From positions 102,549-166,548 of the forward strand of contig JABGRK010000012.1 in NCBI GenBank assembly GCA_018648325.1: DNA of 64,000 nt, in the 5' to 3' direction. The stretch comes from Chloroflexota bacterium (GTDB lineage Bacteria > Chloroflexota > Dehalococcoidia > JABGRK01). This document shows, piece after piece, positions 46,177 to 55,957 of the stretch; position 1 is the stretch's first letter, and each line of letters begins with the position of its first letter. The notes under the pieces are model-generated. The model was not told the DNA's origin and searched no databases. It saw nothing but the letters and a program-made list of their open reading frames with translations. The position numbers and the translations under genes are program-made.

Positions 46177-47605
46177 GATCCGCCTCCGCCTGCTGAATTG
46201 CACGAATAAGCGCCTTGGCTTTATTCATGCTTTCGTTGTATTCAAGTTCCGGCACGCTGTCGGCCACAATGCCGCCGCCTGCCTGAATGTATGCCGTACC
46301 GTCTTTAATGACGATGGTTCTTATGGTGATAGCTGTGTCCATATTGCCGGAAAACGAGAAGTAACCGACTGCGCCTGCGTATGGACCTCGCTTGTCGGGC
46401 TCAAGCTCGGCGATGATCTCCATGGCGCGTATTTTGGGTGCGCCGGATACAGTGCCCGCCGGAAGGCTGGCTCTAAATGCATCGAAGGCCGACATGCCGC
46501 TCTCGATTTTGCCCTGCACATGTGATACCAGGTGCATTACATGTGAGTAGCGCTCTACATCCATGAGTTGTGTTACCTCGACAGTGGCTGGCTGGCTCAC
46601 CCTGCCCACATCGTTTCTAGCCAGATCGACCAGCATGATGTGCTCCGCCTGCTCTTTCTCATCGGCGCGAAGTTCTTTCTCAAGCGCCAGGTCTTCTGCA
46701 TCGTCCTTGCCCCTGGGGCGTGTGCCGGCGATGGGATGGTTAGATACGACGTCGTCCTCCAGTCGTACCAGCAATTCAGGAGACGAGCCGACGATGTGAA
46801 AATCGCCAAGGTTAAGGAAGTACATATATGGGGAGGGGTTAATAGACCGCAGCGCCCGGTATATGGCGAAGGGCTCGGCGCTGGTTTTTTTGGACAGGCG
46901 TTGTGAAAGCACTACCTGAATGACGTCTCCGGCGTATATATATTCCTTGCCATTTTCCACCATGTTCTCGAACTGTTCTTTGGTCATATTGGACTGCACT
47001 TCGCCGTTAGTCGAAGTAGGCTCCGGCAGTGTTTCTTCGTAGGCTATGGGCTGGCTTAGCCTTTTGACTATCTCATCGATCTTGTCGGTAGCAACCTTGT
47101 AGGCAGATTCGACATTGTCGTCGATTTTGGCATGGGATATTACCTTTATTCGGTGGGCGATATGATCGAAGATAAGGATGGTATCGGCCAGCATCATTAC
47201 CGATTCAGGGACGCCCTGTGGGTCGGAATCAGGCGATGGCAGTTCCTCATAGTAGCGCGCTACTTCGTAGGTGAGATATCCCACCATGCCGCCGTGAAAG
47301 CGGGGAAGTTCGGGAATCGAAATGAGCTTGAGTCCGGCAAACTCTTTCTCCATAGCTTTTAGCGGATCGACAGGGTTGTCCTTGCCCGTTGTCAGCACCA
47401 GCGATGGGTCGGTGCCGATGACGCTGTATCTGCCCAGACGCTCGCCGCCCTCTACGCTTTCAAGCAGGAAGGAATGATCGCCGCGAGCTACTTTAAGGTA
47501 TGCAGATACCGGCGTTTCCAGGTCGGCTCGAATCTCGCGATAGACCGGCAGCAGGTTACCCTGTGTGCTTAACTTTTTTGCCTCTTGCAGAGTTGGATTG
47601 TACAT
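46160..47605 (-). CDS. trpE: Anthranilate synthase component I
   Basis: A 481-residue chorismate-using enzyme. The feedback motif LLES ([11 protein letters not shown]), [43 protein letters not shown] and the C-terminal [16 protein letters not shown] and GGGIVADS are present. The tryptophan-binding LLES residue suggests allosteric inhibition. First gene of the operon; GGGGG precedes ATG. Transcription is gated by the T-box leader upstream. Confidence 0.97.
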   Translation of the reverse strand: MYNPTLQEAKKLSTQGNLLPVYREIRADLETPVSAYLKVARGDHSFLLESVEGGERLGRYSVIGTDPSLVLTTGKDNPVDPLKAMEKEFAGLKLISIPELPRFHGGMVGYLTYEVARYYEELPSPDSDPQGVPESVMMLADTILIFDHIAHRIKVISHAKIDDNVESAYKVATDKIDEIVKRLSQPIAYEETLPEPTSTNGEVQSNMTKEQFENMVENGKEYIYAGDVIQVVLSQRLSKKTSAEPFAIYRALRSINPSPYMYFLNLGDFHIVGSSPELLVRLEDDVVSNHPIAGTRPRGKDDAEDLALEKELRADEKEQAEHIMLVDLARNDVGRVSQPATVEVTQLMDVERYSHVMHLVSHVQGKIESGMSAFDAFRASLPAGTVSGAPKIRAMEIIAELEPDKRGPYAGAVGYFSFSGNMDTAITIRTIVIKDGTAYIQAGGGIVADSVPELEYNESMNKAKALIRAIQQAEADHAATY

Positions 47606-47620
47606 GATTTTACCCCCGTA

Positions 47621-47655
47621 GAAAATAGAAAAACCCGTCCACTAAAGGGACGGGT
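47621..47655 (-). terminator. T-box-controlled terminator
   Basis: Perfect 8-bp GC-rich stem (ACCCGTCC/GGACGGGT) with loop CTTTAGT followed by TTTTCTATTTTC on the minus strand, between the T-box and trpE. It is the OFF conformation of the riboswitch. Confidence 0.9.
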
Positions 47656-47925
47656 CAAAATATTCCCGCGGTGCCACCCTCCTTGGCCAAACTTTTGATT
47701 TGACCCTCTTGTCAGGTACGGAAAAGGCCAAGCCTTAACGATACCCTGAGCTCTGATAACGGTGCTCTTTCCGTCGACGCCTACTTGGTACTTGACCGTT
47801 CGGGTCGCAGCTCCCGAGTCCATTCAACTCCTGCGATAAGCACCGGCTCACACCTTACCCGGCTCTCTCTTGCCCCGCCTTTGAGTCTACTACTCTCGTT
47901 CACAGCTTTTGGGTGATATCAATTT
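47633..47925 (-). ncRNA. Trp T-box riboswitch leader
   Basis: A T-box leader precedes trpE. The invariant T-box sequence AGGGTGGCACCGCG lies at 47680-47667. Stem I with AGAGAG and a GGTG-type loop lies upstream, and a specifier loop GAATGGAC displays UGG (47822-47820), the tryptophan codon. The T-box is followed by a terminator: ACCCGTCC (47655-47648), 7-base loop, GGACGGGT (47640-47633) and a T-rich run. Uncharged tRNA-Trp would stabilise the antiterminator and switch on the operon. Confidence 0.93.
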
Positions 47926-47943
47926 ATTAAGCTACTAGACATA

Positions 47944-47971
47944 AGCATATCAAATTTAAATCTTTTGTCAA
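47944..47971 (-). promoter_or_regulatory. Promoter of the trp operon
   Basis: Minus-strand TTGACA (47971-47966), 16-bp spacer and TATGCT (47949-47944), just upstream of the T-box leader. Confidence 0.65.
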
Positions 47972-47999
47972 GTACGTGAATTTGATGTCTTGTTTTTGG

Positions 48000-48045
48000 T
48001 TGACGCAGGTATTCCAATCGTGTTAATATTTCCATAGTGGAAATA
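48000..48045 (+). promoter_or_regulatory. marR promoter with palindromic operator
   Basis: TTGACG (48000-48005) and TAATAT (48024-48029; 18-bp spacer) form a promoter. A perfect palindrome TATTTCCA-TAG-TGGAAATA (48027-48045) overlaps the -10 box, ideal for autorepression by the MarR protein encoded 17 bp further on. Confidence 0.65.
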
Positions 48046-48061
48046 AATATGGCAGAATTTG

Positions 48062-48553
48062 ATGACAGATAATAATCAAGATGACGATGTAGTACTGCAA
48101 TTAATGCGTAGTGCAACAAGGCTGGGCATAAAATTCGAGATCAGCACTCCTGCAGAGCTTTTGAAAATGCAACGGCAGATATTTGGCGACGAGAGCAATA
48201 CTCCTCATCTATTCGATCTTCAGGGTTACTACCACATCGGCTCTACTATTCATGAAATGGGCTCTCCTACTATGGGTGAGCTGGCAAAGAAGCTGGATGT
48301 GCCGCTTTCTACTACTACACGAATGGTAACATGGCTGGTTGATAATGAATATGTTCACAGAATTGTGGATGAGAATGACAGGCGTATTGTAAGGATTGCA
48401 CTGGCCGATAAGGGTATGCAGGTTTACGAGGTGGCCACACAGTTTTTTGCACAGATAATCAAGCATAATCTGAGTGTGCTTACCGAGGAAGAAAGGGCAA
48501 TTCTGTTTACACTGTTGCACAAGATAGTTAGGGGATTGCTTAATCAAGAATAG
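48062..48553 (+). CDS. MarR-family transcriptional regulator
   Basis: A 163-residue winged-helix repressor; ATG 48062 is used, although no strong ribosome site is visible and a TTG at 48059 is also in frame. The wHTH is seen in PTMGELAKKLDVPLSTTTRMVTWLVDNEYVHRIVDENDRRIVRIALADKG, with the DxRxxR wing. Helices at both ends form the dimer interface. The upstream palindrome and a second one before the exporter gene are probable operators, so it likely represses itself and the exporter, relieved by an unknown ligand. Confidence 0.9.
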   Translation: MTDNNQDDDVVLQLMRSATRLGIKFEISTPAELLKMQRQIFGDESNTPHLFDLQGYYHIGSTIHEMGSPTMGELAKKLDVPLSTTTRMVTWLVDNEYVHRIVDENDRRIVRIALADKGMQVYEVATQFFAQIIKHNLSVLTEEERAILFTLLHKIVRGLLNQE

Positions 48554-48558
48554 TTAAG

Positions 48559-48577
48559 TATTACCACTATGGAAACA
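48559..48577 (+). promoter_or_regulatory. Second MarR operator-like site
   Basis: TATTACCA-CTA-TGGAAACA resembles the palindrome upstream of marR: TTxCCA and TGGAAA half-sites with the same 3-base centre. It sits in the 52-bp gap between marR and the exporter gene. Confidence 0.5.
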
Positions 48578-48605
48578 AAATGACAAATATTGGAAGAGGA
48601 ACTGG

Positions 48606-51014
48606 ATGAACCGCTTTTTTAACAGACTGGGACACATAATAGAAAACAAGTATATCTGGGTGCTGGTTATTGCCGGATTGCTGGTGGTAAGTGCCTTTTA
48701 TGGAATGACCCGCATCAAGATGGAATCAGGCATGGGCTCCTTTCTGCCGGCCGACAATCCGGTACAGATAGATTACGAGAAGTTCACAGATGACTTTGGG
48801 GACGAGCAGGTAATTGTTTTGCTTTCTGCTGACAGTATTGAAGAGTTACTCTCGGCCCAGAATCTTCAGGCGATGAAGGACATTGAAGATGACGTCCAGG
48901 GCAATAATGAACTGGAAGATGTTACGACGATAGGTCCGGCTTTTCTGCTCAATCAAGCGATAACACAGATGGAGAAGTGGGATGCGTCGCCTGATCCATC
49001 TCCGATAACTTTACCGAACCCGCTTCCGACGTGGCCACCCGATATGGATATGATTGAAGACATTAGGTCTATCCCTCTGTTTGGCGAAGGGTTTGGCCAG
49101 ATGGTTGTGGACAATACGGAAAGCGAGGAAAAAGAGCAAAAGGCCCACGCCATTATAGTTGTTTCATCCAATACCGATTTTATGTCTAAAAACATTAAAA
49201 TTACTGGTGATGCGATCAAAAAGGCGGTTGCAGATTCCGGCTTTGTTGGCGATGAGCCGGTTATTACCGGTGGTCCCCTGATTATGGATGAGGTTCAGGG
49301 TATGATGTCGGGCAATTTGATAGTGATGATGGTTTTGGCCATCTTTTTACTGTTTGTTCTGCTGGCGGTAATCTTCAAGGTGCGAGGTGTTTTTATTTGG
49401 CGCTGGTTGCCGCTGGGTGTGGTGCTTATCGGTCTCATATATACACTTGGTACTATGGGGTACCTCAGTGTTCCGCTAACCATGGTTTCTATGGCGGTAT
49501 TTCCCGTGATGTTGGGGCTTGGCATTGACTACGGTATTCAGTTGCATAACCGCTATGACGAGGACAGCATTGATAAATCGCCGGCGCAGGCCATTATTCA
49601 TGCAGTTACCCATATGGGGCCGGCCGTTGGAGTTGCGCTTATCGCCAGTTGTCTGGGCCTGGCTGCCATGTTCTTCTCGCCGATGCTGATGGTAAGAGAC
49701 TTTGGTTTGATGCTGATGATTGGTATGGTTGCCAGTTATATTGTAGCCATGTTCCCGTTACCGGTCATTTTATACTGGTTTCATCGTCGCAAGCACAACA
49801 ACAATGGTAACGGCAAAGCAGAAGCCAAGCAAATCAACGTAGAAAGCCATAAGATGGGCTTTCTTGAAAAAGGATTGCGTCGCATTGCACCGCGCATAAT
49901 AAGGTCGCCCAAGATAATTCTACCTATTGCACTGATTCTGGCGGCGGGTGGAGTGGTGGCCGACTACAATTTAGATGTCTCATTTGATGAAACCGAGTTT
50001 CTTTCTGAAAGCTCACCTGTTATGCAAAAGATAAACAAGCTTGCTGAGGTCGTTGAGGGGATGGCAGTCATTAATATTCTGGTTGAAGGCGATGATCTTG
50101 CCAACCCTGAAACTATGGACTGGATGCTGGGCATTAAGCAGGAAATTATGGATGACAAAGCGTTAGGTGACAGCGACATTAAGTATGTTGATAACGTAAA
50201 TACTATCGCTGACACGGTTAAGCAGATAGAGGGTGGCAATATGCCAACAGATGTTGCCGCACTCAGATTAGTTCTGGAGGGGATTGACGTTGGACAGAAG
50301 AGCAATCTGGTGGTTTTGGCAGACGACGGGGTAAAGTACAGGGCAGCCAATATCATAGTTGCGGTAACCGAATGGGATATTGAGATTATTCCGGGAATCA
50401 GGGATAAGTTAATCGGGTATGCGGACAATCGTCCTGATGGCGTGAGTGTTGCCGTCACAGGTACTCAAATACTAAGTGCTGAGATAAAAGATGCTATGAC
50501 CAGCAGTCGGTCGAAGATAACTTTTTATAGCATTGGGTTTATTCTTCTCGGATTGTTTTTAATGTTCAGGTTTGATATTTTGAATGCGATTATAGCTACA
50601 CTGCCGGTGGTTCTGATTGTCGGTTGGTCGGCACTGACCATGTACGTGCTGGGTATGAATTACACTCCGCTTACCGCTGCACTGGGAGCGATGGCTATAG
50701 CTATAGGCGTTGAGTTTACCATATTGCTGATGAGCCGTTACTACGAGGAACGTGGCAAAGGTAATGCTCCTGCGGAGGCGATGACCATGGCCATGACCAA
50801 GATAGGGCGAGCTATAGCTGCCTCGGCACTGACTACCATAGGCGGATTTGCCGCACTGTTGTTTGCCTTTGATTTCCTCATACTACAGGATTTCGGCGTT
50901 ATTACCATGATAAACGTGTTCTTTGCACTGGCGGTGACCATATTTGTGCTGCCTTCGCTGGTGGTGATAATGGATAAATGGAAGATGAGACGCAAACAGG
51001 CGCGTATCGAGTAG
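48606..51014 (+). CDS. MMPL/RND exporter (HAE3-type)
   Basis: An 802-residue proton-driven exporter with GAGGA before ATG. Architecture: N-terminal helix (about 18-36), large extracytoplasmic domain, five helices (about 235-395), a second domain after residue about 455, and five more helices (about 630-795). MMPL cores GLGIDYGIQLHNRY and IAIGVEFTILLMSRYYEERG contain the proton-relay Asp/Glu. Hydrophobe or lipid efflux is typical. Induced through the adjacent MarR regulator by inference. Confidence 0.9.
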   Translation: MNRFFNRLGHIIENKYIWVLVIAGLLVVSAFYGMTRIKMESGMGSFLPADNPVQIDYEKFTDDFGDEQVIVLLSADSIEELLSAQNLQAMKDIEDDVQGNNELEDVTTIGPAFLLNQAITQMEKWDASPDPSPITLPNPLPTWPPDMDMIEDIRSIPLFGEGFGQMVVDNTESEEKEQKAHAIIVVSSNTDFMSKNIKITGDAIKKAVADSGFVGDEPVITGGPLIMDEVQGMMSGNLIVMMVLAIFLLFVLLAVIFKVRGVFIWRWLPLGVVLIGLIYTLGTMGYLSVPLTMVSMAVFPVMLGLGIDYGIQLHNRYDEDSIDKSPAQAIIHAVTHMGPAVGVALIASCLGLAAMFFSPMLMVRDFGLMLMIGMVASYIVAMFPLPVILYWFHRRKHNNNGNGKAEAKQINVESHKMGFLEKGLRRIAPRIIRSPKIILPIALILAAGGVVADYNLDVSFDETEFLSESSPVMQKINKLAEVVEGMAVINILVEGDDLANPETMDWMLGIKQEIMDDKALGDSDIKYVDNVNTIADTVKQIEGGNMPTDVAALRLVLEGIDVGQKSNLVVLADDGVKYRAANIIVAVTEWDIEIIPGIRDKLIGYADNRPDGVSVAVTGTQILSAEIKDAMTSSRSKITFYSIGFILLGLFLMFRFDILNAIIATLPVVLIVGWSALTMYVLGMNYTPLTAALGAMAIAIGVEFTILLMSRYYEERGKGNAPAEAMTMAMTKIGRAIAASALTTIGGFAALLFAFDFLILQDFGVITMINVFFALAVTIFVLPSLVVIMDKWKMRRKQARIE

Positions 51015-51036
51015 TCATCATTTGTATTATAAGATC

Positions 51037-51066
51037 AAAAGGGCTCCTTTACGGAGCCCTTTCTTT
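51037..51066. terminator. Bidirectional rho-independent terminator
   Basis: AAAGGGCTCC (51037-51046), loop TTTAC, GGAGCCCTTT (51052-51061) followed by CTTTTT. It lies between the convergent exporter and DinB genes; the A-rich 5' flank lets it work in both directions. Confidence 0.85.
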
Positions 51067-51594
51067 TTATATTGGTAGCCAGCCTTTACCAGCAATGAGG
51101 CCACGTACATAAGAAGCTTGGCCCGAGTGCTGCAGCCCTTCCTCCAGCAGGCTGATCAGGCGTACTCCGACAGTAGGCGTTGGTGTGAACCATGACTCAT
51201 CAAGTTCACGGTCAAGGTCGGCTTCAGAGAGCGAGTTTATATAGTCTTTTGCGCGATTTAATACGGCATGGTGATAGTCGAGCAGGATTCTGGTATCGGG
51301 CGATTTAAATGCTGCTACCTGCTCCGGCGTATGTTTGAATCCCGAATCCGCCGGATCGGCAGGACGGTTGAATTTCTCATACCATTTGTCTTTCATCCAT
51401 AGCTGATCCTGATCGCTTAAACTGGCGATGTTACGGTCGCGTCCGCGGGATAAATGCCAGCACAGCCAGCCAATGGTGTTTGTGTCTGAGCTTGGCTGCT
51501 GGTTGATTTCCTTTTCCGTGAGTCCGTCAAGCGTTCGTTTTATTGATTGCTCCACTCGTTCATATCCATCGATAAGTAATTGCTGCCAGTTCAT
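51067..51594 (-). CDS. DinB-family protein
   Basis: A 175-residue four-helix protein of the DinB/DUF664 superfamily. The metal-binding histidines are suggested by CWHLSRGRDR, the DYHHAV segment and EEGLQHSGQASYVRGL. Such proteins act as thiol- or metal-dependent transferases/hydrolases; function here is unknown. Co-directional with the DUF1284 gene 11 bp upstream. Confidence 0.75.
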   Translation of the reverse strand: MNWQQLLIDGYERVEQSIKRTLDGLTEKEINQQPSSDTNTIGWLCWHLSRGRDRNIASLSDQDQLWMKDKWYEKFNRPADPADSGFKHTPEQVAAFKSPDTRILLDYHHAVLNRAKDYINSLSEADLDRELDESWFTPTPTVGVRLISLLEEGLQHSGQASYVRGLIAGKGWLPI

Positions 51595-51605
51595 ACCTAG
51601 CCTCC

Positions 51606-52007
51606 TTATTTAAGGTAATCGGGGAGTTTTTTCGGGTCACATTTGTCGGCCCGGCTATATGGGCACCTGTTTGCACAGAAATCAAGGGGTGCATTTTTCT
51701 TGATCAGACGTTTTACCTTGTCGATCTTTATTGTCTGCCCATACTCAATATCCAGCCCCCGGAGTATTTTCGCATCCCATTTTCTGACCTGAGTTTCATC
51801 GCCATTGGGGTGAGTGCACGCGTCTCCATCGAAATAAGCACACGGCGTACAAAGCATGTCCGGGCCCTCGGTTACCTCTACCTCACCTTTTTCTTGCCTG
51901 AATGCTTCTTCTATCTGCTGTCGGGCGATCAGATAATCCTGACCTCTTTCCGGATCGGTAAGTCCCAGTATATGAAAACAATAGATATGATGTGGTCGCA
52001 ACCTCAT
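51606..52007 (-). CDS. DUF1284-family protein
   Basis: A 133-residue protein with RLRPHHIYCFHI at the N-terminus and conserved cysteines in CTPCAYFDGDACTH and CANRCPYSRADKC, typical of DUF1284, which may bind an Fe-S cluster or metal. Function unknown. It forms a pair with the DinB gene. Confidence 0.78.
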   Translation of the reverse strand: MRLRPHHIYCFHILGLTDPERGQDYLIARQQIEEAFRQEKGEVEVTEGPDMLCTPCAYFDGDACTHPNGDETQVRKWDAKILRGLDIEYGQTIKIDKVKRLIKKNAPLDFCANRCPYSRADKCDPKKLPDYLK

Positions 52008-52234
52008 TTTTTTGTATTCTACTCCGTTTCGCTTAAGTTCATGTCGCGGTTATATACGTAGATTGTCGTTTGTTGCTTAGTAAGAATGTTTTTGATCTCT
52101 TCTTTTTAGGTTTCTCATGATTATATGACTTTTGCGCTCTGTTGACCATATCTAGTAATATGAACTTGGATACTGTATGAACGGATGACTATATAGCCCT
52201 GATACTGTTCTTGAGACGTGTTACGACCAAAAAT

Positions 52235-52261
52235 GAACTTTTTTTCGCAATTTGGCGTATA
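52235..52261 (+). promoter_or_regulatory. ECF-type promoter of the sigma operon
   Basis: GAAC (52235-52238), 17 bases and CGTA (52256-52259), within a context nearly identical to 58271-58297 (shared GAACTTTTT and ATTTGGCGTATATA). It lies 33 bp upstream of the sigma gene. Such GAAC/CGT promoters are used by ECF sigma factors, so autoregulation is likely. Confidence 0.7.
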
Positions 52262-52293
52262 TAGTAACAGGGGTAAGATAAGGAGAATAAAGC

Positions 52294-52824
52294 TTGGCGA
52301 AGCGCATCGGGTTGGACGATTTCGATAAGATCTTTCAACAGTACAAGGACATGGTATTTAAAACCGCGTACTTGACGGTAGGAAACGTGCAGGAGGCTGA
52401 GGATATATTGCAAGAGGTTTTTTTAAAGGTGTATGAGTCGGGCGGGACGTTTGATCCGGCTAAGGGTAGCATGAGTACTTGGCTGCACCGTATCACCGTT
52501 AACCACTGCATATCGGGAAAGCGCAAAAAACGCCTTACCTCTTATTCCAGCGATGAGATGATGGAAGAAAGCGGCTTTGATATAGCCGATGTGACAGCCG
52601 AAGTTCCCGGGGAAATGCTGATAGAGCAGGAAGAGTGTTCAGAGATGTGGCAAGCGATCAACTCCATCGATAAGAAGCATCGTGCTGTATTAGCACTGAG
52701 ATATTTTGACGGTCTTTCTTACGATGAAATTGCCCGAGCACTGAATATGCCGCTGGGAACAGTAAAATCAAGGCTTAACGTGGCCATCAAAAACTTACGA
52801 AGCCAGATGGCCAAAGGTGAGTGA
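52294..52824 (+). CDS. ECF-family RNA polymerase sigma factor
   Basis: A 176-residue sigma-70 family protein. TTG start chosen for AAGGAG 8 bp upstream. Region 2 (about 12-80, with DMVFKTAYLTVGNVQEAEDILQEVFLKVY and STWLHRITVNHC) and region 4 (about 115-170, RAVLALRYFDGLSYDEIARALNMPLGTVKSRL) are intact, without region 3. The anti-sigma gene overlaps its end by 8 bp. Confidence 0.95.
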   Translation: MAKRIGLDDFDKIFQQYKDMVFKTAYLTVGNVQEAEDILQEVFLKVYESGGTFDPAKGSMSTWLHRITVNHCISGKRKKRLTSYSSDEMMEESGFDIADVTAEVPGEMLIEQEECSEMWQAINSIDKKHRAVLALRYFDGLSYDEIARALNMPLGTVKSRLNVAIKNLRSQMAKGE

Positions 52825-53878
52825 CAAGATGAATTGCGAACATATAAAAGAACAATTGCTCAGTTATATTAATAATGAATTAGATGCTAGCGAGCGGGAA
52901 AATATTGAAAGCCACTTTTTTGTGTGCCCTACATGTAAGGGCGAGATGGAGGCTCTTGCTGCAACCGAATCAAAGCTTCGCCAAGTATACGGTACGGTTG
53001 CGGCAGGGGTCTCTCCATCGCCCGGGGTCTTAAGTGAGATAAGGCAGGAAGTGGCAAGGCGCGAGCGCTCCCGTTCCACTCTTAGGGGTTGGATTGGTTT
53101 GCAGTTGAGACAGACCTTTGCCAGATTCAATTGGCGCCGTCCTGTGCGACAGACGGCATTTGCCGGTAGTGTGGCAATGATCTGCCTCGCTGTGATTATG
53201 TTTAACAGGGGGCCAGGCAGTGAGCAGCTGTCAAATTCCGATTCTTTAAGCTTCGCATGGACGGCTAATGAGCAGGCGGCTATAGATATAGCCCTGAATG
53301 ATCCCAGCGTGCAGGCCATGCTGGACGGTGAGGGAGTTGTGTATGAAGTTATACCCGTTAATGGTAACGGGACTACTGAAAAATATAAGGTTGCATTTTT
53401 TGATGTTGATGAAGACGTAGCTGATGATATTAGCGAGAGAGGCTGGGACTCATATTCGGCCCCCAGTACTTATTCGGATGGGGTTGCTGTACCTCTTTCT
53501 GGAGAACTGGCATTTGATGCGTCAAACAATGCGATTGTGGACATAGAGGCTAACTCGGTGCTTCAATCTCATTCCAATAAAAATGCTGGTGCCAGTGTTT
53601 GGCTTAGTACCGAGCAGATAGAGGAAGCGGCAGATATAGCTGTGTCCTACGGTAGCCTTGGGTCGGAGGCGGTTACTAATGGGGCGCTATCGATTGATTC
53701 GGAGGCGGAGGTACTTGTTAGAAACGTAACTCAGTTTAACGTTTATGATTCCTATTCCAACTCATTTAGTGACGAAATGGAGGTTTGGGTAAGGCTAACT
53801 ATTGACGAAACATCGTATTTTGCACAGGTTGATTTGGAAGAGGACAACGTGGTTAAGCTGATTGAAGGAGGAGAGTAA
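52817..53878 (+). CDS. Anti-sigma factor with zinc-finger ZAS domain and large C-terminal domain
   Basis: A 353-residue membrane protein. The ZAS motif H33-x3-C37-x2-C40 (HFFVCPTC) with N-terminal C7/H9 binds zinc and the sigma. A single helix (about 115-130) precedes an extracytoplasmic region of about 220 residues. GTG 52817 overlaps the sigma stop; ATG 52829 is an alternative. The outer region contains DVDED-type acidic runs and may sense a signal. The beta-propeller gene starts at its last base. Confidence 0.85.
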   Translation: MSDKMNCEHIKEQLLSYINNELDASERENIESHFFVCPTCKGEMEALAATESKLRQVYGTVAAGVSPSPGVLSEIRQEVARRERSRSTLRGWIGLQLRQTFARFNWRRPVRQTAFAGSVAMICLAVIMFNRGPGSEQLSNSDSLSFAWTANEQAAIDIALNDPSVQAMLDGEGVVYEVIPVNGNGTTEKYKVAFFDVDEDVADDISERGWDSYSAPSTYSDGVAVPLSGELAFDASNNAIVDIEANSVLQSHSNKNAGASVWLSTEQIEEAADIAVSYGSLGSEAVTNGALSIDSEAEVLVRNVTQFNVYDSYSNSFSDEMEVWVRLTIDETSYFAQVDLEEDNVVKLIEGGE

Positions 53879-55932
53879 TGGTAACTACCAGAGTTAAAAA
53901 AACATTGTTAATTATTCTGGCTTGTGTTGGGATTATTGCTCAGGCGATGTTTGTTATGGCCTGTGATGTGCCGGCTGTAGGGGAAAACCAGATGCAACAG
54001 TTTTCCTCGCAAACTGAGTTAGAACAAACGCTTGAGCAGATGCGTTCTAATAAGTCTGGCGGCTGGAATAGTTATGATTCAGGGGGCATTCGCACATTTG
54101 GTAATCCTTTTGTTAATGGGGCTGTGATGGAATCTACAGATTCTACGATGGGTCCACAAGGGGCTGAAGGGACTGCAGGCGCTGCAGGGGATGATGGTTC
54201 AGTGCCGGGTACCTATTCGCAGACCAATAATCAGGTTGTGGATGTGGACGAGGCCGACATAGTTAAAACCGATGGTAGCTATATTTACTACAGCGCAGGT
54301 CAAACGATTTACATTTTGAGGGCGTATCCGGCTGATCAGGCCGAGATAGTATCCAAGATAGAGTTAGATGGGAACCCCTATCAACTTTTTGTAAACGACG
54401 ACAGACTTGTGGTATTTGAATACCCTTCATATTCCTGGTACGGTGAATATGATCTGTACGTTGAAGATGCTAAGCATGGAGGTTCATTTGTTAGCAGTCA
54501 ATATGTGAAAGTGTATGATATATCTGACAGGGCCAATCCTGAACTGGTAAGGGATATATCCACCAGCGGTAATTACGTAAGCTCGAGAATGATAGGCGAT
54601 TATGTTTACATGGTGATGAACGAGTATGCTTATGATTATAGTCGTGAAGATATAAACCTTCCCCAGATAAAGGTGGATAACGACGTTATTACTGTTCCGG
54701 CAACAGATATTTACTATCCGGACATTATCGATGAAAGTGGCTATGGCTTTACCACGATTGTGGCCATAAACTTGAGTGATGATGACGCAGCACCGGATTA
54801 TACGTCAATGCTTTTAGGCGCAAGTGGGGCAGTATATGTTTCCACAGATAACATTTATATAAGCCTGCAAAAGTATCTTCCCACCGGCAGTGTAACTCAG
54901 ATTCACCGCTTCAGTGTTATCGATGGCGATGTGATTTACAGAGCAGCTGGTGAAGTTCCCGGCTGGCTTCTGAATCAATTTTCCATGGATGAGTACAACG
55001 GATACTTCAGGGTAGTAACTACCTCAAACGGCTTGGCTACAGGAACCACGCGGACGGACGTTATCACAGAGGATGGAGTTACCACAAGTGCGCCCGCGCC
55101 TATAGATGTAGAGATAGATAGCTGGACCACCAAAAACAACCTGTACGTTTTGGATATGGACATGGATGTGGTGGGCAAGGTGGAAGATTTGGCACCTGGC
55201 GAACGTATCTATTCGGCGCGTTTTATGGGCGGTAGAGGTTATATGGTTACTTTCAGGCAGGTTGATCCGCTGTTTGCCATTGATCTTTCTGATCCGTACG
55301 ATCCACAGGTGATGGGCGAACTAAAGATAACAGGGTACTCCGATTACCTGCATCCATATGATGAGAATCACCTTATCGGAATAGGCAAGGAGGCTACTGA
55401 ACAAGGTAGATTCCTGGGAATGAAGATTGCGCTGTTTGACGTAAGTGATATTAGCAATCCTCAACAAATCAGCGTATATGAGATTGGCGATAGAGGAACA
55501 GAATCACCTGCGCTGCATGACCACAAGGCGTTTCTGCTTGATACGGAAAGAAATGTGATGATAATCCCCGTTTCAATAGCGGAGGTTTATTCCGGTAATA
55601 ATGCTGAGTGGTGGAACAGTCAGTATGTGTGGCAGGGAGCCATGGTCTTTGATATTTCGCCAGAGGATGGTATTGATCTGAAAGGCGGGATTTCTCACTA
55701 CAGTGAAGGGCTGCCTGAGAATTACTATGGTTATAATGGGGGCTATGATGTTAAGAGGTCTCTCTATATAGACGACGTGTTGTATACTATGTCCGATGGC
55801 AAGATGAAGATGAACGACTTTGACTCGCTAGATTACATAAATCAGGTGGCGCTTGAGGATGTGGATACAACGAATAATCCTGTTGGTATAGATGACGGAA
55901 TACGAATGCCTCTTATGCCTATGATAGATTAA
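53878..55932 (+). CDS. Beta-propeller-domain lipoprotein (PF09826-like)
   Basis: A 684-residue exported protein. A hydrophobic leader ends FVMAC, a plausible lipobox with Cys near 29. A Gly/Gln-rich linker precedes the beta-propeller region beginning QVVDVDEADIVKTDGSYIYY, the signature of PF09826. Repeated VYDISDRANPELV, FDVSDISNPQQI and LSDPYDPQVMGEL blades follow. The start overlaps the anti-sigma stop by 1 bp, so the sigma, anti-sigma and this protein form one operon. Function of the family is unknown; a signal-sensing or secreted enzyme-like role is possible. Confidence 0.85.
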   Translation: MVTTRVKKTLLIILACVGIIAQAMFVMACDVPAVGENQMQQFSSQTELEQTLEQMRSNKSGGWNSYDSGGIRTFGNPFVNGAVMESTDSTMGPQGAEGTAGAAGDDGSVPGTYSQTNNQVVDVDEADIVKTDGSYIYYSAGQTIYILRAYPADQAEIVSKIELDGNPYQLFVNDDRLVVFEYPSYSWYGEYDLYVEDAKHGGSFVSSQYVKVYDISDRANPELVRDISTSGNYVSSRMIGDYVYMVMNEYAYDYSREDINLPQIKVDNDVITVPATDIYYPDIIDESGYGFTTIVAINLSDDDAAPDYTSMLLGASGAVYVSTDNIYISLQKYLPTGSVTQIHRFSVIDGDVIYRAAGEVPGWLLNQFSMDEYNGYFRVVTTSNGLATGTTRTDVITEDGVTTSAPAPIDVEIDSWTTKNNLYVLDMDMDVVGKVEDLAPGERIYSARFMGGRGYMVTFRQVDPLFAIDLSDPYDPQVMGELKITGYSDYLHPYDENHLIGIGKEATEQGRFLGMKIALFDVSDISNPQQISVYEIGDRGTESPALHDHKAFLLDTERNVMIIPVSIAEVYSGNNAEWWNSQYVWQGAMVFDISPEDGIDLKGGISHYSEGLPENYYGYNGGYDVKRSLYIDDVLYTMSDGKMKMNDFDSLDYINQVALEDVDTTNNPVGIDDGIRMPLMPMID

Positions 55933-55957
55933 ACTGGTTTGTGTTTTATTATACAAA

